The notes beneath the pieces are model-generated. The model worked only from the letters and a program-made list of their open reading frames with translations. It was not told the origin of the DNA and ran no database searches. The translations under genes were made by a program, and so were the position numbers. From Falsibacillus albus (lineage in GTDB: Bacteria; Bacillota; Bacilli; Bacillales; DSM-25281), in the NCBI RefSeq assembly GCF_003668575.1, contig NZ_RCVZ01000007.1:1-64000 (forward strand): 64,000 nucleotides of DNA, in the 5' to 3' direction. The stretch's first letter is position 1. The number at the start of each line of letters is the position of its first letter. Shown here in pieces: positions 35,428-44,868 of the stretch.

Positions 35428-36705
35428 ATGGTAGCCGAAAAGGGTGCTGAAAACACACACAACGAAGATAATCACGATGTTTTAAAGTCAACACAAACTG
35501 TTATCCACAATGCTTTAGAAAAGCTTGGTTATACGGAAGAAGTATATGAACTACTGAAAGAACCAATGCGGATGATGACAGTTAAAATTCCGGTTCGCAT
35601 GGATGATGGAACTGTGAAGGTTTTCACAGGTTATCGTGCCCAACACAATGATGCAGTTGGTCCCACAAAAGGTGGTATTCGCTTCCATCCAAATGTTTCA
35701 GAAACAGAAGTAAAAGCACTTTCCATTTGGATGAGTTTGAAATGCGGTATTGTTGACTTGCCATATGGCGGAGGGAAAGGTGGAATCATCTGTGACCCTC
35801 GTGATATGTCATTTAGAGAACTGGAAAGATTAAGCCGTGGATATGTTCGTGCAATCAGCCAAATTGTAGGTCCCAATAAAGATATCCCTGCTCCGGATGT
35901 ATTTACGAATTCGCAAATCATGGCTTGGATGATGGATGAGTATAGCCGAATCGATGAATTTAATTCACCTGGTTTCATTACAGGAAAGCCGCTTGTACTT
36001 GGCGGATCACATGGCCGTGAATCAGCAACAGCCAAAGGGGTCACGATCTGCATTAGAGAAGCTGCTAAAAAGAAAGGTATTCAGCTTGAAGGTGCTCGAG
36101 TCGTCATTCAAGGTTTTGGGAATGCAGGTAGCTTTTTAGCGAAATTCATGCACGATGCGGGAGCAAAAGTTGTCGGGATTTCCGATGCATATGGAGCCCT
36201 CCATGATGAAAATGGTTTGGATATAGATTATTTATTGGATCGCCGCGACAGTTTTGGGACGGTGACAAAATTATTTAAAAATACTCTTACTAATAAAGAA
36301 CTTCTGGAATTGGATTGTGACATCCTTGTTCCAGCTGCGATCGAGAATCAGATTACTGAAGAAAATGCCCATAACATCAAAGCAGGCATCGTCGTCGAGG
36401 CTGCAAATGGTCCGACTACTTTGGAAGCGACGAAGATCCTGACTGAACGTGGAATTCTCCTCGTCCCTGATGTATTGGCATCAGCCGGCGGTGTTACCGT
36501 TTCCTATTTTGAGTGGGTTCAAAACAATCAAGGCTATTATTGGACAGAAGAAGAAGTCGAGGTAAAGCTCGAAAAAATCCTTGTGGCATCATTTGAAAAT
36601 ATATACAATACTTCCCAAACACGCCGTGTAGACATGCGCCTCGCCGCTTACATGGTCGGTGTGAGGAAAATGGCTGAAGCATGCCGCTTCAGAGGCTGGA
36701 TCTAA
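35428..36705 (+). CDS. gudB: NAD-specific glutamate dehydrogenase
   Basis: 425 aa enzyme converting glutamate to 2-oxoglutarate and ammonium. It has the substrate lysine in GGGKGGI, the PAPDVFTN loop, and a Rossmann NAD fold (VIQGFGNAGS). Closer in sequence to B. subtilis GudB than to RocG at the N and C termini. The segment EVKALSIW contains VKA once, so the inactivating 9-bp duplication of the B. subtilis 168 gene is absent. ATG at 35428 with AGGAGGG upstream; upstream in-frame starts lie across the promoter. Confidence 0.95.
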   Translation: MVAEKGAENTHNEDNHDVLKSTQTVIHNALEKLGYTEEVYELLKEPMRMMTVKIPVRMDDGTVKVFTGYRAQHNDAVGPTKGGIRFHPNVSETEVKALSIWMSLKCGIVDLPYGGGKGGIICDPRDMSFRELERLSRGYVRAISQIVGPNKDIPAPDVFTNSQIMAWMMDEYSRIDEFNSPGFITGKPLVLGGSHGRESATAKGVTICIREAAKKKGIQLEGARVVIQGFGNAGSFLAKFMHDAGAKVVGISDAYGALHDENGLDIDYLLDRRDSFGTVTKLFKNTLTNKELLELDCDILVPAAIENQITEENAHNIKAGIVVEAANGPTTLEATKILTERGILLVPDVLASAGGVTVSYFEWVQNNQGYYWTEEEVEVKLEKILVASFENIYNTSQTRRVDMRLAAYMVGVRKMAEACRFRGWI

Positions 36706-36762
36706 TAAAAAGTTGACCTTAACATTCAACTATGAGTAATGAAGAATATATTTTATTTTTAC

Positions 36763-36870
36763 AGTCTTTTGGCAGGGGAATCGGCTAGACTCCTGCGGAA
36801 AAACGGAGCCAATTGCCCTGCGATTACGGAGCTTTACTTGAGAAAGCGTGAGCCATTTAAATTGCAACAC
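36763..36870. repeat. Strongly degraded repeat remnant
   Basis: CTAGACTCCTGCGG and GAGAAAGCGTGAGCC recall the inner module, but the ends are not clear. Nothing else was seen between gudB and the hairpin at 36877. Confidence 0.3.
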
Positions 36871-36876
36871 TAAACA

Positions 36877-36912
36877 AAATCTCCTATCATATGATGATGG
36901 GAGATTTTTTAA
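36877..36912 (+). terminator. Hairpin before ypdA
   Basis: AAATCTCC pairs with GGGAGATTT around an ATCATATGAT loop that is itself palindromic, followed by TTTTTTAA. Confidence 0.7.
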
Positions 36913-36981
36913 TGAAAGTAAAATTCCCTTTATACAAAGGATAATCAATAAAGATTCGTTGTTGTGCAAGGAGTGGAAAAA

Positions 36982-37950
36982 ATGAAATATGAAGATAGTA
37001 TCATCATTGGTGGTGGCCCGTGTGGATTGTCTGCAGCCATTGCGCTCCAGAATCATGGGAAATCTCCATTGGTGATTGAGAAGGGCAATATTGTCAACGC
37101 CATTTATCATTACCCAACCCATCAAACATTTTTCAGTTCAAGTGAAAAACTTGAAATAGGGGACGTCGCGTTCATTACTGAAGAACGGAAGCCGAAACGA
37201 AACCAGGCCTTGACTTATTACCGTGATGTAGTAAAAAGAAAAAATATTCGCATCAATCGATTTGAAGAAGTGAAGCAAGTATCCAAACAGGCAGATGGGA
37301 CATTTGTGGTCGAGACTTCAAAGCAAACGTATGCATCCCCGTACGTTATCGTTGCGACAGGGTATTATGATCACCCCAATTATATGAATATTCCTGGTGA
37401 AAAACTGGATAAAGTGTACCATTATTTTAAAGAGGCGCATCCCTTCTTTGACACCGATGTAGTCGTCATCGGCGGAAAAAACTCAGCTGTAGATGCAGCA
37501 TTGGAATTGAACAAGGCTGGTGCAAGAGTTACTTCATTATACAGGGGAAGTGAATATTCCAAGAGTGTTAAACCTTGGATCCTGCCTGAATTTGATGCAT
37601 TGGTGCGAAACGGACAGGTTGACATGGAATTCAATGCGGATATTCTTGAAATAACATCATCTTCCGTTGTATATTCTGTCCGGGGAGAAAGAAAAGAAAT
37701 AAAAAATGACTTTGTTTTTGCCATGACTGGCTATCATCCAGACCACAGTTTTATTTCAAAGATGGGTGTCAATATCAACGCTGAATCCGGAAGGCCGGAA
37801 TATGACCCAGATACAATGGAAACGAATCAGCAAGGGATATTCATTGCCGGCGTTCTGGCTGCCGGAAACAATGCCAATGAAATCTTTATTGAAAATGGAA
37901 GGTTCCATGGTGAATTAATTGCTCAAAGTATTCAAGAACGGGAAAAGTAA
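36982..37950 (+). CDS. ypdA: Bacillithiol disulfide reductase YpdA (Bdr)
   Basis: FAD/NAD(P)H pyridine nucleotide-disulfide reductase (322 aa). The N-terminal FAD motif GGGPCGL has the YpdA-specific cysteine C14, which forms a mixed disulfide with bacillithiol. The NADPH motif VVIGGKNSAVDAALEL and a terminal FAD motif GIFIAGVLAAG are present. It recycles oxidised bacillithiol, the low-molecular-weight thiol of Bacilli. ATG at 36982 follows AAGGAGTGG. Confidence 0.92.
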   Translation: MKYEDSIIIGGGPCGLSAAIALQNHGKSPLVIEKGNIVNAIYHYPTHQTFFSSSEKLEIGDVAFITEERKPKRNQALTYYRDVVKRKNIRINRFEEVKQVSKQADGTFVVETSKQTYASPYVIVATGYYDHPNYMNIPGEKLDKVYHYFKEAHPFFDTDVVVIGGKNSAVDAALELNKAGARVTSLYRGSEYSKSVKPWILPEFDALVRNGQVDMEFNADILEITSSSVVYSVRGERKEIKNDFVFAMTGYHPDHSFISKMGVNINAESGRPEYDPDTMETNQQGIFIAGVLAAGNNANEIFIENGRFHGELIAQSIQEREK

Positions 37951-37954
37951 GGAA

Positions 37955-37999
37955 ATAAAGCCCCGCCTTCCTTGTATGTTGGGAGGCGGGGCTTTATTT
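37955..37999. terminator. Bidirectional terminator between ypdA and ansA
   Basis: AATAAAGCCCCGCCT pairs with AGGCGGGGCTTTATT, a perfect 15-bp GC-rich stem with T or A runs on both sides. It serves both converging genes. Confidence 0.93.
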
Positions 38000-38018
38000 T
38001 AGAGTGAAATTGTTTAAG

Positions 38019-38990
38019 TCATTGTTTGAAAATGGCCCGAATTTCGTTGGTATCTTTTGTATGAGACAAAGAAATGAGAAGTTTTAGCCTTGCTTTTTGT
38101 CCATTCAATCCATTTGAAAAGATGACGCCCATATCACGCAATTGTTTTCCTCCGCCATCATAACCGTATACATCCTGGACAATCCCATTGAAGCATCTCG
38201 AGACAATGACCACCGGGATATCATTTTCATGAAGCTTTCGAATCCCTTCAACTGCATCCGGAGGCAAGTTCCCTTGTCCAAGCGCCTCGATGACGACGCC
38301 ATCGTATTGGAGCTGGTTAATCGCCAGAAGCAATGAAGAATCCAAGCCGGCATATGCTTTAATTAAGGCGACCCGATTGGAAACGTCTTTAATATCATAT
38401 CGTTCTTTATAAGTAGGGGAATGGTGGAACATAACCCCTCGCTTGGTCACGATCCCAATTGGGCCATACTGAGGGCTTTGAAAAGTCGATACGTTGCTGG
38501 TGTGGGTTTTTGTGACATTTTTGGCCGTATGAATTTCATCATTCAACACGACTAGGACCCCTTTGTTTTTTGCTTCCTCGCTCGCAGCTACACGAAGGGA
38601 AGAAATAAGGTTGTATAGCCCATCCGAGCCGATTTCATTGCTTGACCTCATTGCACCGGTTACAACAATTGGAATATTAGCTTGTACGGTAAGATCCAAA
38701 AAATAGGCAGTTTCTTCTAGTGTATCCGTACCATGGGTGATGACTACCCCATCAATGCTGTTCAAATTATACTCTTCTTCTATAATGCCTTTCAAAGCCA
38801 GCATTTCAACCGGTGTTACGTGTGGGGACGGTAAATGAAAGGGTTCTTTTACAATTAAGTCACCTAGATTATTTAATTTCTCGGTTTGCGTCGTTAATGG
38901 GTTATTTATTCCAGGAATCACCGAACCTGATGAATCCTCCATCATGGAAATTGTGCCACCGGTATGTAAAATCAGTATTTTTTTCTTCAT
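38019..38990 (-). CDS. ansA: L-asparaginase (type I, cytoplasmic)
   Basis: 323 aa hydrolase of asparagine to aspartate and ammonia. The two active-site threonines are in TGGTIS (T12) and HGTDTLEE. There is no signal peptide, so it is cytoplasmic type I. In B. subtilis ansA is next to ansB (aspartase) and ansR; neither is beside it here. Confidence 0.94.
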   Translation of the reverse strand: MKKKILILHTGGTISMMEDSSGSVIPGINNPLTTQTEKLNNLGDLIVKEPFHLPSPHVTPVEMLALKGIIEEEYNLNSIDGVVITHGTDTLEETAYFLDLTVQANIPIVVTGAMRSSNEIGSDGLYNLISSLRVAASEEAKNKGVLVVLNDEIHTAKNVTKTHTSNVSTFQSPQYGPIGIVTKRGVMFHHSPTYKERYDIKDVSNRVALIKAYAGLDSSLLLAINQLQYDGVVIEALGQGNLPPDAVEGIRKLHENDIPVVIVSRCFNGIVQDVYGYDGGGKQLRDMGVIFSNGLNGQKARLKLLISLSHTKDTNEIRAIFKQ

Positions 38991-39102
38991 ATCATTTCCT
39001 CCAGTTCGTCAGTGTACATATTTCCGAAAACAGAAAAGGATATTTCCATCCCTCCCATAACATGATACGATTAAGAAAACAGAAAGAAAAGAGGACTTTT
39101 TT

Positions 39103-39795
39103 ATGCTGGTGATATTATCAGCTGGAATTGCACCAGGTCTTGCCCTTCTAAGCTATTTTTATTTGAAAGATCAGTATGAGGCAGAGCCGGTAGCGATGGT
39201 TTTTAAAGCTTTTATGTACGGAGCCATTCTTACTTTTCCGATTATGTTTATACAGTATGTATGTTCAGTTGAAAACATTTTTCCATTCAATTGGTCCAAA
39301 GCATTTCTTTCGGCAGGGCTGTTAGAGGAATTCTTTAAATGGTTCATTTTGATATTTACCGTATACCAGCATACCGATTTCAACGAGCCATATGATGGAA
39401 TCGTTTATGGAGCAAGTGTATCACTTGGGTTTGCAACGGTTGAAAATATTTTATATCTTATTGCCAATGGTGTGGAACATGCTTTTTATCGAGCGCTTCT
39501 GCCAGTTTCCAGCCATGCATTGTTCGGAGTGATCATGGGCTTTTATTTAGGTAAAGCAAAATTCTCTTCAAGCGGCCATCAAAAGCGATGGATATTTTTT
39601 GCTTTTATCATTCCATTTATGCTGCATGGATTTTATGATTATACGATTTTAACATTCAATACTTGGATATATTACATGGTGCCATTCATGCTGTTTCTTT
39701 GGTGGCTCGGTTTAAGGAAAGTCAAACAAGCGCGTGAATTATCAGAGGAACATCATAAAAAACTAATATGGAAAGATAAAGGTTCAACCCTCTAA
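39103..39795 (+). CDS. prsW: Site-1 intramembrane protease PrsW
   Basis: 230 aa membrane protein with about six or seven TM segments. It cleaves the anti-sigma factor RsiW so that sigma-W is released on envelope stress. The catalytic glutamates of the family lie in LLEEFFKW, and the [11 protein letters not shown] and [15 protein letters not shown] helices are conserved. sigW and rsiW are expected elsewhere. Confidence 0.92.
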   Translation: MLVILSAGIAPGLALLSYFYLKDQYEAEPVAMVFKAFMYGAILTFPIMFIQYVCSVENIFPFNWSKAFLSAGLLEEFFKWFILIFTVYQHTDFNEPYDGIVYGASVSLGFATVENILYLIANGVEHAFYRALLPVSSHALFGVIMGFYLGKAKFSSSGHQKRWIFFAFIIPFMLHGFYDYTILTFNTWIYYMVPFMLFLWWLGLRKVKQARELSEEHHKKLIWKDKGSTL

Positions 39796-39818
39796 AGAAT
39801 GGGTTGAGCTTTTTTTTG
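39780..39818 (+). terminator. Terminator after prsW
   Basis: GGTTCAACC pairs with GGGTTGAGC and is followed by eight T. The left arm overlaps the end of prsW. Confidence 0.8.
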
Positions 39819-40085
39819 CGAAGATTATTTCCGTCAAGTTTGTTCCTTGCATCATGAGTATGGAAGGAAGGATGCTCTCTTTATGAAGGGCCTCATACGA
39901 AGTGAGGTCGTTTGATGTTGGCACAGGACAAGGAAAACTGCGTCGTGCCGAACTTACCTCTCCTCGGCTTCGATTGCAAGGGCTTACCTGACCGCTGATC
40001 CCTCCGGAGACTCGCTTCACCCGCTCCAATCAACATCCTATGATTAATTTTTATCAGGAAAGTTGTTAAAAACAACATTTTTTTA
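39818..40085. repeat. Nested MITE-like repeat, reverse orientation
   Basis: The inner module is inverted relative to the others: CGCTCCAATCAAC (ending 40034) marks its left end in the element's own direction. It contains GAAGTGAGGTCGTTTGATGTTGG-type arms. The shell ends near 39830 (TTTCCGTCAAGTTTGTT) and 40062 (GTTGTTAAAAACAAC). It separates prsW from sleB. Confidence 0.7.
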
Positions 40086-40212
40086 GTTTACATGCTTTGC
40101 TGAGGGCAATCATTTCTTCCCTCTTGGAGAAAGAAAGCTTCTTTTGAATAAAATGACTGCAAAAACAGAAACTACTGTTAATGTTAAAACATCATTTGGA
40201 GGTTCAGGCAAA

Positions 40213-41058
40213 ATGAAGAATGGCACACTTTATGGAAAAGCACTAAGCAGCATCCTGATATGCGTCTTGTTGTTATCCCTTTCACCCATCAATCAACCTG
40301 CACAAGCATTTACGAATCAAGTGATCCAAAGAGGAGCGGTTGGTGATGATGTGATCGAGTTGCAGGCCCGTCTGCAATACATAGGGTATTATACAGGGCA
40401 GATCGATGGAGTATTCGGCTGGGGGACGTACTGGGCTTTAAGGAATTTCCAACAGAAGTTCGGACTTCCCGTTGACGGGCTGGGCGGTTTGAAGACCAGA
40501 CAGAAACTTGTTAAAGCTTCACAATATGATGAACAATATGTCAAAAATCACATTAACACAGGGAAGAAATTTACCTACTATGGTGGCGTTGATCGTGGCA
40601 AACAGGGAGGAGGGGCAGGTACTGCAACGGGTGGAAACAAGGGCGCCGCCAAAAAGCCATCAACAGCCGCGAAATCTACAGCAGTCAATACACCTAACGG
40701 ATATTCCCAAAATGATATCCAATTATTGGCGAATGCAGTGTATGGTGAGTCACGCGGTGAGCCGTACGAAGGACAAGTTGCAGTGGCTGCAGTCATCCTG
40801 AACCGAATTGATAGTCCTGAGTTTCCAAATACAATTTCGGGAGTGATTTTCGAGCCGGGAGCTTTTACTGCTGTAGCAGATGGGCAAATCTGGCTGACTC
40901 CGAATGAAACAGCCAAAAAAGCTGTTATTGATGCTATCAATGGCTGGGATCCATCAGGAAGTGCCCTGTATTATTTCAATCCTGCCACCGCCACCAGCGG
41001 ATGGATTTGGTCAAGACCACAAATCAAACAAATAGGAAAGCACATTTTCTGTAAATAA
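40213..41058 (+). CDS. sleB: Spore cortex-lytic enzyme SleB
   Basis: 281 aa. A signal peptide ends at AQA-F (about residue 32). A peptidoglycan-binding domain (about 38-98, with GDDVIELQARLQYIGYYTGQIDGVFG) is followed by a Gly/Lys/Thr linker and the hydrolase_2 catalytic domain (about 158-281, LLANAVYGESRGEPYEGQVAVAAV with the catalytic glutamate). It is a lytic transglycosylase acting on muramic-delta-lactam cortex in germination. GGAGGTT is 8 bases before ATG 40213; the frame is open further upstream but without a ribosome site. Confidence 0.95.
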   Translation: MKNGTLYGKALSSILICVLLLSLSPINQPAQAFTNQVIQRGAVGDDVIELQARLQYIGYYTGQIDGVFGWGTYWALRNFQQKFGLPVDGLGGLKTRQKLVKASQYDEQYVKNHINTGKKFTYYGGVDRGKQGGGAGTATGGNKGAAKKPSTAAKSTAVNTPNGYSQNDIQLLANAVYGESRGEPYEGQVAVAAVILNRIDSPEFPNTISGVIFEPGAFTAVADGQIWLTPNETAKKAVIDAINGWDPSGSALYYFNPATATSGWIWSRPQIKQIGKHIFCK

Positions 41059-41071
41059 ACGAGGTGATAAA

Positions 41072-42433
41072 ATGATTAGATCAATTTTGATTGCTATACT
41101 TGTAATCGGAGTTGCAGGAGCAGCGTATTGGGGTTACCAAGAGCATCAAGAAAAAAACGCCATCCTCATCAATGCGGAAAACAATTATCAGCGGGCATTT
41201 CATGATTTAACCTATCAAATGGATCTGCTCCATGATAAGATTGGGACCACCTTAGCAATGAATTCGCGCAAATCTCTTTCTCCAGCATTGACGGATGTGT
41301 GGCGATTGACATCCCAAGCTCATGGAGATGTGGGGCAGTTGCCGCTCACATTGCTTCCATTCAATAAAACTGAAGCGTTTCTTTCGAACATAGGAAACTT
41401 CAGTTATCGTACAAGTGTAAGGGATTTGGACAAGAAACCGTTGTCCGATAAAGAATATGCCCAATTGGATCATCTATATAAACAAAGTGAGGACATTCAA
41501 AACGAACTTAGACGCGTCCAACATTTGGTCATTAAAAATAAACTGCGATGGATGGACGTAGAAATGGCGCTGGCAAATAATCGCGAGAATGCAGATAATA
41601 CCATCATTGATGGATTCAAAACGGTGGAAAAGAAGGTCGAAGGCTATGAAGAAACGAATATCGGCGGACCTTCATTTGTGAATTATCAAAATAAGGACAA
41701 AAACTATAAATATTTGAATGGAAAGACGATTTCCAAACAACAAGCCGTTGAAGTGGCTAGAAAATATGCAAGCATGCCCAAAACGAAAAATGTCAAAGTT
41801 ACTGACAACGGAAAAGGTTCAGCCTATGACTTTTATAGTGTTCTTCTAAAAAATTCAAAAGGGCAGGAAGCCAGTCTTGATATTACCAAAAAAGGCGGAT
41901 ATCCTATCTATCTTATTCAAAGCAGAAAAATCAATAAACAGAAGATCAGTTTGAATGATGCAGCAAATAGAGCGGCTGATTTCTTGAAAAAGAATAATTA
42001 TAAGGATCTTGAGCTGTTTGAAAGTTCCCAGTATGATACGATTGGTGTCTTTTCATTCGTGCAGACGGTGAATGGTGTCCGAATATATCCAGACGCAATA
42101 AAGATGAAGGTCGCCTTGGATAATGGGCAGGTTGTGGGCTTCGCTGCAGAGGATTTCCTCATGAGCCACCATACTAGAAACATTCCTAAGCCAACAATAA
42201 CGAAAGAAGATGCAAAAGGATATTTAAATCCGAAATTGAAAGTGATGGAAGAACGTCAGGCAATCATCATCAATGAGCTTGGCGAGGAAGTGCTATGCTA
42301 CGAATTTATGGGTACGCTTGGCAAAGATACCTATCGGATTTTTATCAATGCAAATGACGGCACTGAAGAAAAAGTCGAAAAACTGAAAAATGCTGAGCCG
42401 ATATATCGAGACCTAGTCAAAAATAAAGCATAG
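41072..42433 (+). CDS. ypeB: Germination protein YpeB
   Basis: 453 aa, partner of SleB; each needs the other for stable placement in the spore. One N-terminal TM (about 3-22), a helical domain (about 25-200), and three C-terminal PepSY/YpeB repeats (about 225-450) can be seen (ISKQQAVEVARKYA, ISLNDAANRAADFL, ITKEDAKGYLNP). It starts 13 bases after sleB in the conserved operon. Confidence 0.95.
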   Translation: MIRSILIAILVIGVAGAAYWGYQEHQEKNAILINAENNYQRAFHDLTYQMDLLHDKIGTTLAMNSRKSLSPALTDVWRLTSQAHGDVGQLPLTLLPFNKTEAFLSNIGNFSYRTSVRDLDKKPLSDKEYAQLDHLYKQSEDIQNELRRVQHLVIKNKLRWMDVEMALANNRENADNTIIDGFKTVEKKVEGYEETNIGGPSFVNYQNKDKNYKYLNGKTISKQQAVEVARKYASMPKTKNVKVTDNGKGSAYDFYSVLLKNSKGQEASLDITKKGGYPIYLIQSRKINKQKISLNDAANRAADFLKKNNYKDLELFESSQYDTIGVFSFVQTVNGVRIYPDAIKMKVALDNGQVVGFAAEDFLMSHHTRNIPKPTITKEDAKGYLNPKLKVMEERQAIIINELGEEVLCYEFMGTLGKDTYRIFINANDGTEEKVEKLKNAEPIYRDLVKNKA

Positions 42434-42466
42434 TGATTCAAGTGATATGAGAAATCCTTCCCATAG

Positions 42467-42806
42467 ACGAGGCTGAGACAAAAGAGTTTTTATAAGAGAA
42501 AAACCCGAACTATAATCCGAAATCTTTCCTTAGACTTCGGATTCGTTCGGGCTTTTCATGTTTAAGAATGTTTGTAGATTTTAGCTTATTCTAGCTGTTG
42601 ATTGGAGTGCAAGACGAAGACTACGGCGGGAAAAGCGGTAAAGGGGAGACCCCGCAGGAGCGCAGCGACGAGGAGGCTCCCCATACGCCCGCGGAAAGCG
42701 AAGTCTTGCGCGGAAATCAACAGCGGTGTAATAGAAACTAAAACCATGTTTTAGATATTGTTCGTCTATAGAGTGGAATGAATAAGTTGTGGCCCAGCCT
42801 CGTTTC
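42467..42806. repeat. Composite repeat with GC-rich module inside a second shell
   Basis: The outer ends ACGAGGCTGAGACA (from 42467) and TGGCCCAGCCTCGT (to 42804) are inverted repeats. Inside are a hairpin (42504-42551, CCCGAAC.. to ..GTTCGGG, followed by CTTTT) and a GC-rich module (42595-42726) bounded by AGCTGTTGATT and AAATCAACAGC. The remaining right part contains nothing recognised. Confidence 0.7.
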
Positions 42807-42810
42807 TTTA

Positions 42811-42918
42811 TGCTGTTTACTTAAAGATTGTTGTTAAAATCCTACCGTCGAATCTGACGTGAAAATAGCTATTTAACTCGTTTAATAGGTAAAGCAACAA
42901 AGTACGAGAAAAACAGCC
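42811..42918. repeat. Shell-only MITE-like copy
   Basis: TGCTGTTTACTTAAAG..TTGTTG at the left and GCAACAAAGTACGAG..ACAGCC at the right are inverted repeats of about 24 bases with the shell consensus. The 60 bases between them are AT-rich and lack the GC-rich inner module. A truncated inner-module fragment (GATGTGCGAAACTCCGGAG) follows at about 42945-42975, ending in a run of nine G. Confidence 0.65.
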
Positions 42919-43089
42919 TTTTTTCAGGACCTGTTTGTGGATGAGTTCGGGATGTGCGAAACTCCGGAGAGGTAAGGGGGGGGGATCCTTTGTTGTACCA
43001 ACTGAAAACGGAAAGTTGTAGAAAGATTTCGAAATAAATGACATAATGGAAAAAAATGATATTGATAAAATAGGAAGGAATAGATCTTC

Positions 43090-43749
43090 ATGTTGAAAAT
43101 CGGGTCGATATTGAATCTGGAGCCTAATAAAACATCACCAAAAGAAAAGTTCAAATGCAAAGTGCATGATATTCAGGAGTCGAAAATCCTCATTGATTAT
43201 CCAGTAAATCTAGAAACAGACCGTACTATTTTTCTATTGGACGGCATGCAGCTGACAGCAAGCTTTGTCAATGATGACGGATCAGCTTTTATGTTCGAGA
43301 CAGAAGTGCTTGGCAGAAGAAAAAATACCATCCCCCTTATTGTCTTGCATTTTCCCGGCAATGAGAAATTGATCAAGATTCAAAGGAGAAAATTTGTAAG
43401 GATTGAGACGTCCGTCGATGTTTCAGTAAAGCTTAATTTCAATGGGGCATTCGTTGAATTCACTTCGATCACGAATGACGTAAGTGCAGGAGGGTGTGCA
43501 TTGATCCTCCCGAGGAATCACAGCGTAAAGAAAGGGATGGAAGGTAATATTTGGCTGGTGCTGCCGATGCAGTCAGGTGACATCCATTACTTGCACCTTC
43601 AATGCAAAGTTGCAAGGATCGGCGAGGAAAACCATAAACAGATCGCATCCATCCAGTTTGAAAATGTCCCCAACCATGAGCAGCAAATATTATTTCGATT
43701 CTGCTTCGATAGACAACTATCAATGAAAAGAAAAGGCGTGTTAAGTTAA
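43090..43749 (+). CDS. ypfA: Cyclic-di-GMP receptor, PilZ-domain flagellar brake YpfA
   Basis: 219 aa with an N-terminal YcgR-like domain and a C-terminal PilZ domain. The c-di-GMP motifs are R99-R100-x3-R104 (QRRKFVRI) and D130-x-S132-x-x-G135 (NDVSAGG). B. subtilis YpfA (DgrA/MotI) binds the stator protein MotA when loaded with c-di-GMP and stops the flagellum. Confidence 0.92.
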   Translation: MLKIGSILNLEPNKTSPKEKFKCKVHDIQESKILIDYPVNLETDRTIFLLDGMQLTASFVNDDGSAFMFETEVLGRRKNTIPLIVLHFPGNEKLIKIQRRKFVRIETSVDVSVKLNFNGAFVEFTSITNDVSAGGCALILPRNHSVKKGMEGNIWLVLPMQSGDIHYLHLQCKVARIGEENHKQIASIQFENVPNHEQQILFRFCFDRQLSMKRKGVLS

Positions 43750-43864
43750 CCCAAATCCCGCTGAAATAATATTCTGCTGCTTAATGAGTCATTAAAGCTG
43801 GAAATAGTATAATATAATTTTTTCCCTCCCATACTAGATAAAAAGAAAAAGTGGGAGTGACGTC

Positions 43865-44050
43865 ATGAGGACAATCGAAAGATGGATCATTAAATTAGCC
43901 ATCATCCAATTCATTATTTTAATCATATCTCAATTCATTCTACATGACTTGCACATGTTCCCCCAAATGAATAAAATCATGTTATATGAGGGTGTTCAAA
44001 AATTGAACTATACTGAAATCAAAGAAACAATTGAAGGGATGACACGTTAA
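43865..44050 (+). CDS. ypfB: Small membrane protein YpfB
   Basis: 61 aa with one TM helix (about 9-28, IIKLAIIQFIILIISQFILH) and a short charged tail. Matches the position and size of YpfB between ypfA and cmk. Function unknown. Strong terminator follows. Confidence 0.75.
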   Translation: MRTIERWIIKLAIIQFIILIISQFILHDLHMFPQMNKIMLYEGVQKLNYTEIKETIEGMTR

Positions 44051-44068
44051 TATCGTTCATTTCAGTCT

Positions 44069-44092
44069 GACAGGTTGAAACCTGTCTTTTTT
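44069..44092 (+). terminator. Terminator after ypfB
   Basis: GACAGGTT and AACCTGTC form a perfect 8-bp stem with a 2-base loop, followed by TTTTTT. Confidence 0.85.
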
Positions 44093-44191
44093 GTTTTTCA
44101 ATCTGAAGCGATGTTCGTATGCCATAATTCTATGGTAGAATAATGGAGACAATTATAGAATAAGCAAGAAGGAAAAGAATAGGTGGTCAAA

Positions 44192-44866
44192 ATGGAAAAA
44201 AAAATTAAAATTGCAATAGATGGACCGGCAGCAGCTGGAAAAAGCACAGTCGCAAAAATTGTTGCTGAAAATTTCTCTTATGTATATATCGATACTGGTG
44301 CTATGTATCGGGCATTGACCTATTATGCTCTTCAAAAAGAATTGAACCTTAAGGATGAAGCGGAATTACTCAATGGTCTGCATGAAATCGAAATCATTTT
44401 AAGTCCTGGTGAAAATGGACAATCAGTATATATCAATGATCAAGACGTTACTTCAGAAATCCGATATGCGAATGTAACGAATCAAGTTTCCATTGTTGCA
44501 AAACATCGGATGGTCCGTGAAGAAATGGTGAAAAGGCAGCAGAAATTCGCCCAAAGCGGAGGAGTAGTGATGGATGGACGTGATATCGGTACACATGTTC
44601 TTCCAAACGCCGAACTGAAAGTGTTTTTATTAGCCTCCGTCGAAGAGCGGGCAAAAAGAAGACATGAAGAAAACCAGGCAAAAGGTTTTGAATCCAATTT
44701 AGAAATATTGATGGAAGAGATTGAGCGGCGCGATCAACTCGATTCAGAAAGAGAAGTTGCACCATTGAAAAAGGCTGAAGATGCAATAGAAATTGACACC
44801 ACTTCCTTGTCGATCGAAGAAGTGGTAGCGAAAATCATTGACTTGGCGCAAGAAAGGGTTCGGTGA
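44192..44866 (+). CDS. cmk: Cytidylate kinase
   Basis: 224 aa enzyme phosphorylating CMP and dCMP. The P-loop is G11-PAAAGK17-[14 protein letters not shown] is the substrate region and [17 protein letters not shown] the lid region. ATG at 44192 is preceded by AGGTGG; the in-frame GTG at 44183 lies within the ribosome site. It ends just before plsC. Confidence 0.95.
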   Translation: MEKKIKIAIDGPAAAGKSTVAKIVAENFSYVYIDTGAMYRALTYYALQKELNLKDEAELLNGLHEIEIILSPGENGQSVYINDQDVTSEIRYANVTNQVSIVAKHRMVREEMVKRQQKFAQSGGVVMDGRDIGTHVLPNAELKVFLLASVEERAKRRHEENQAKGFESNLEILMEEIERRDQLDSEREVAPLKKAEDAIEIDTTSLSIEEVVAKIIDLAQERVR

Positions 44867-44868
44867 GG

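Noticed and set aside
40086-40212. Sigma-G promoter of sleB
   Set aside because: Candidate pairs (GAATA at 40146, ACATG at about 40092) lack a CATnnTA -10 at proper spacing, so none is claimed.
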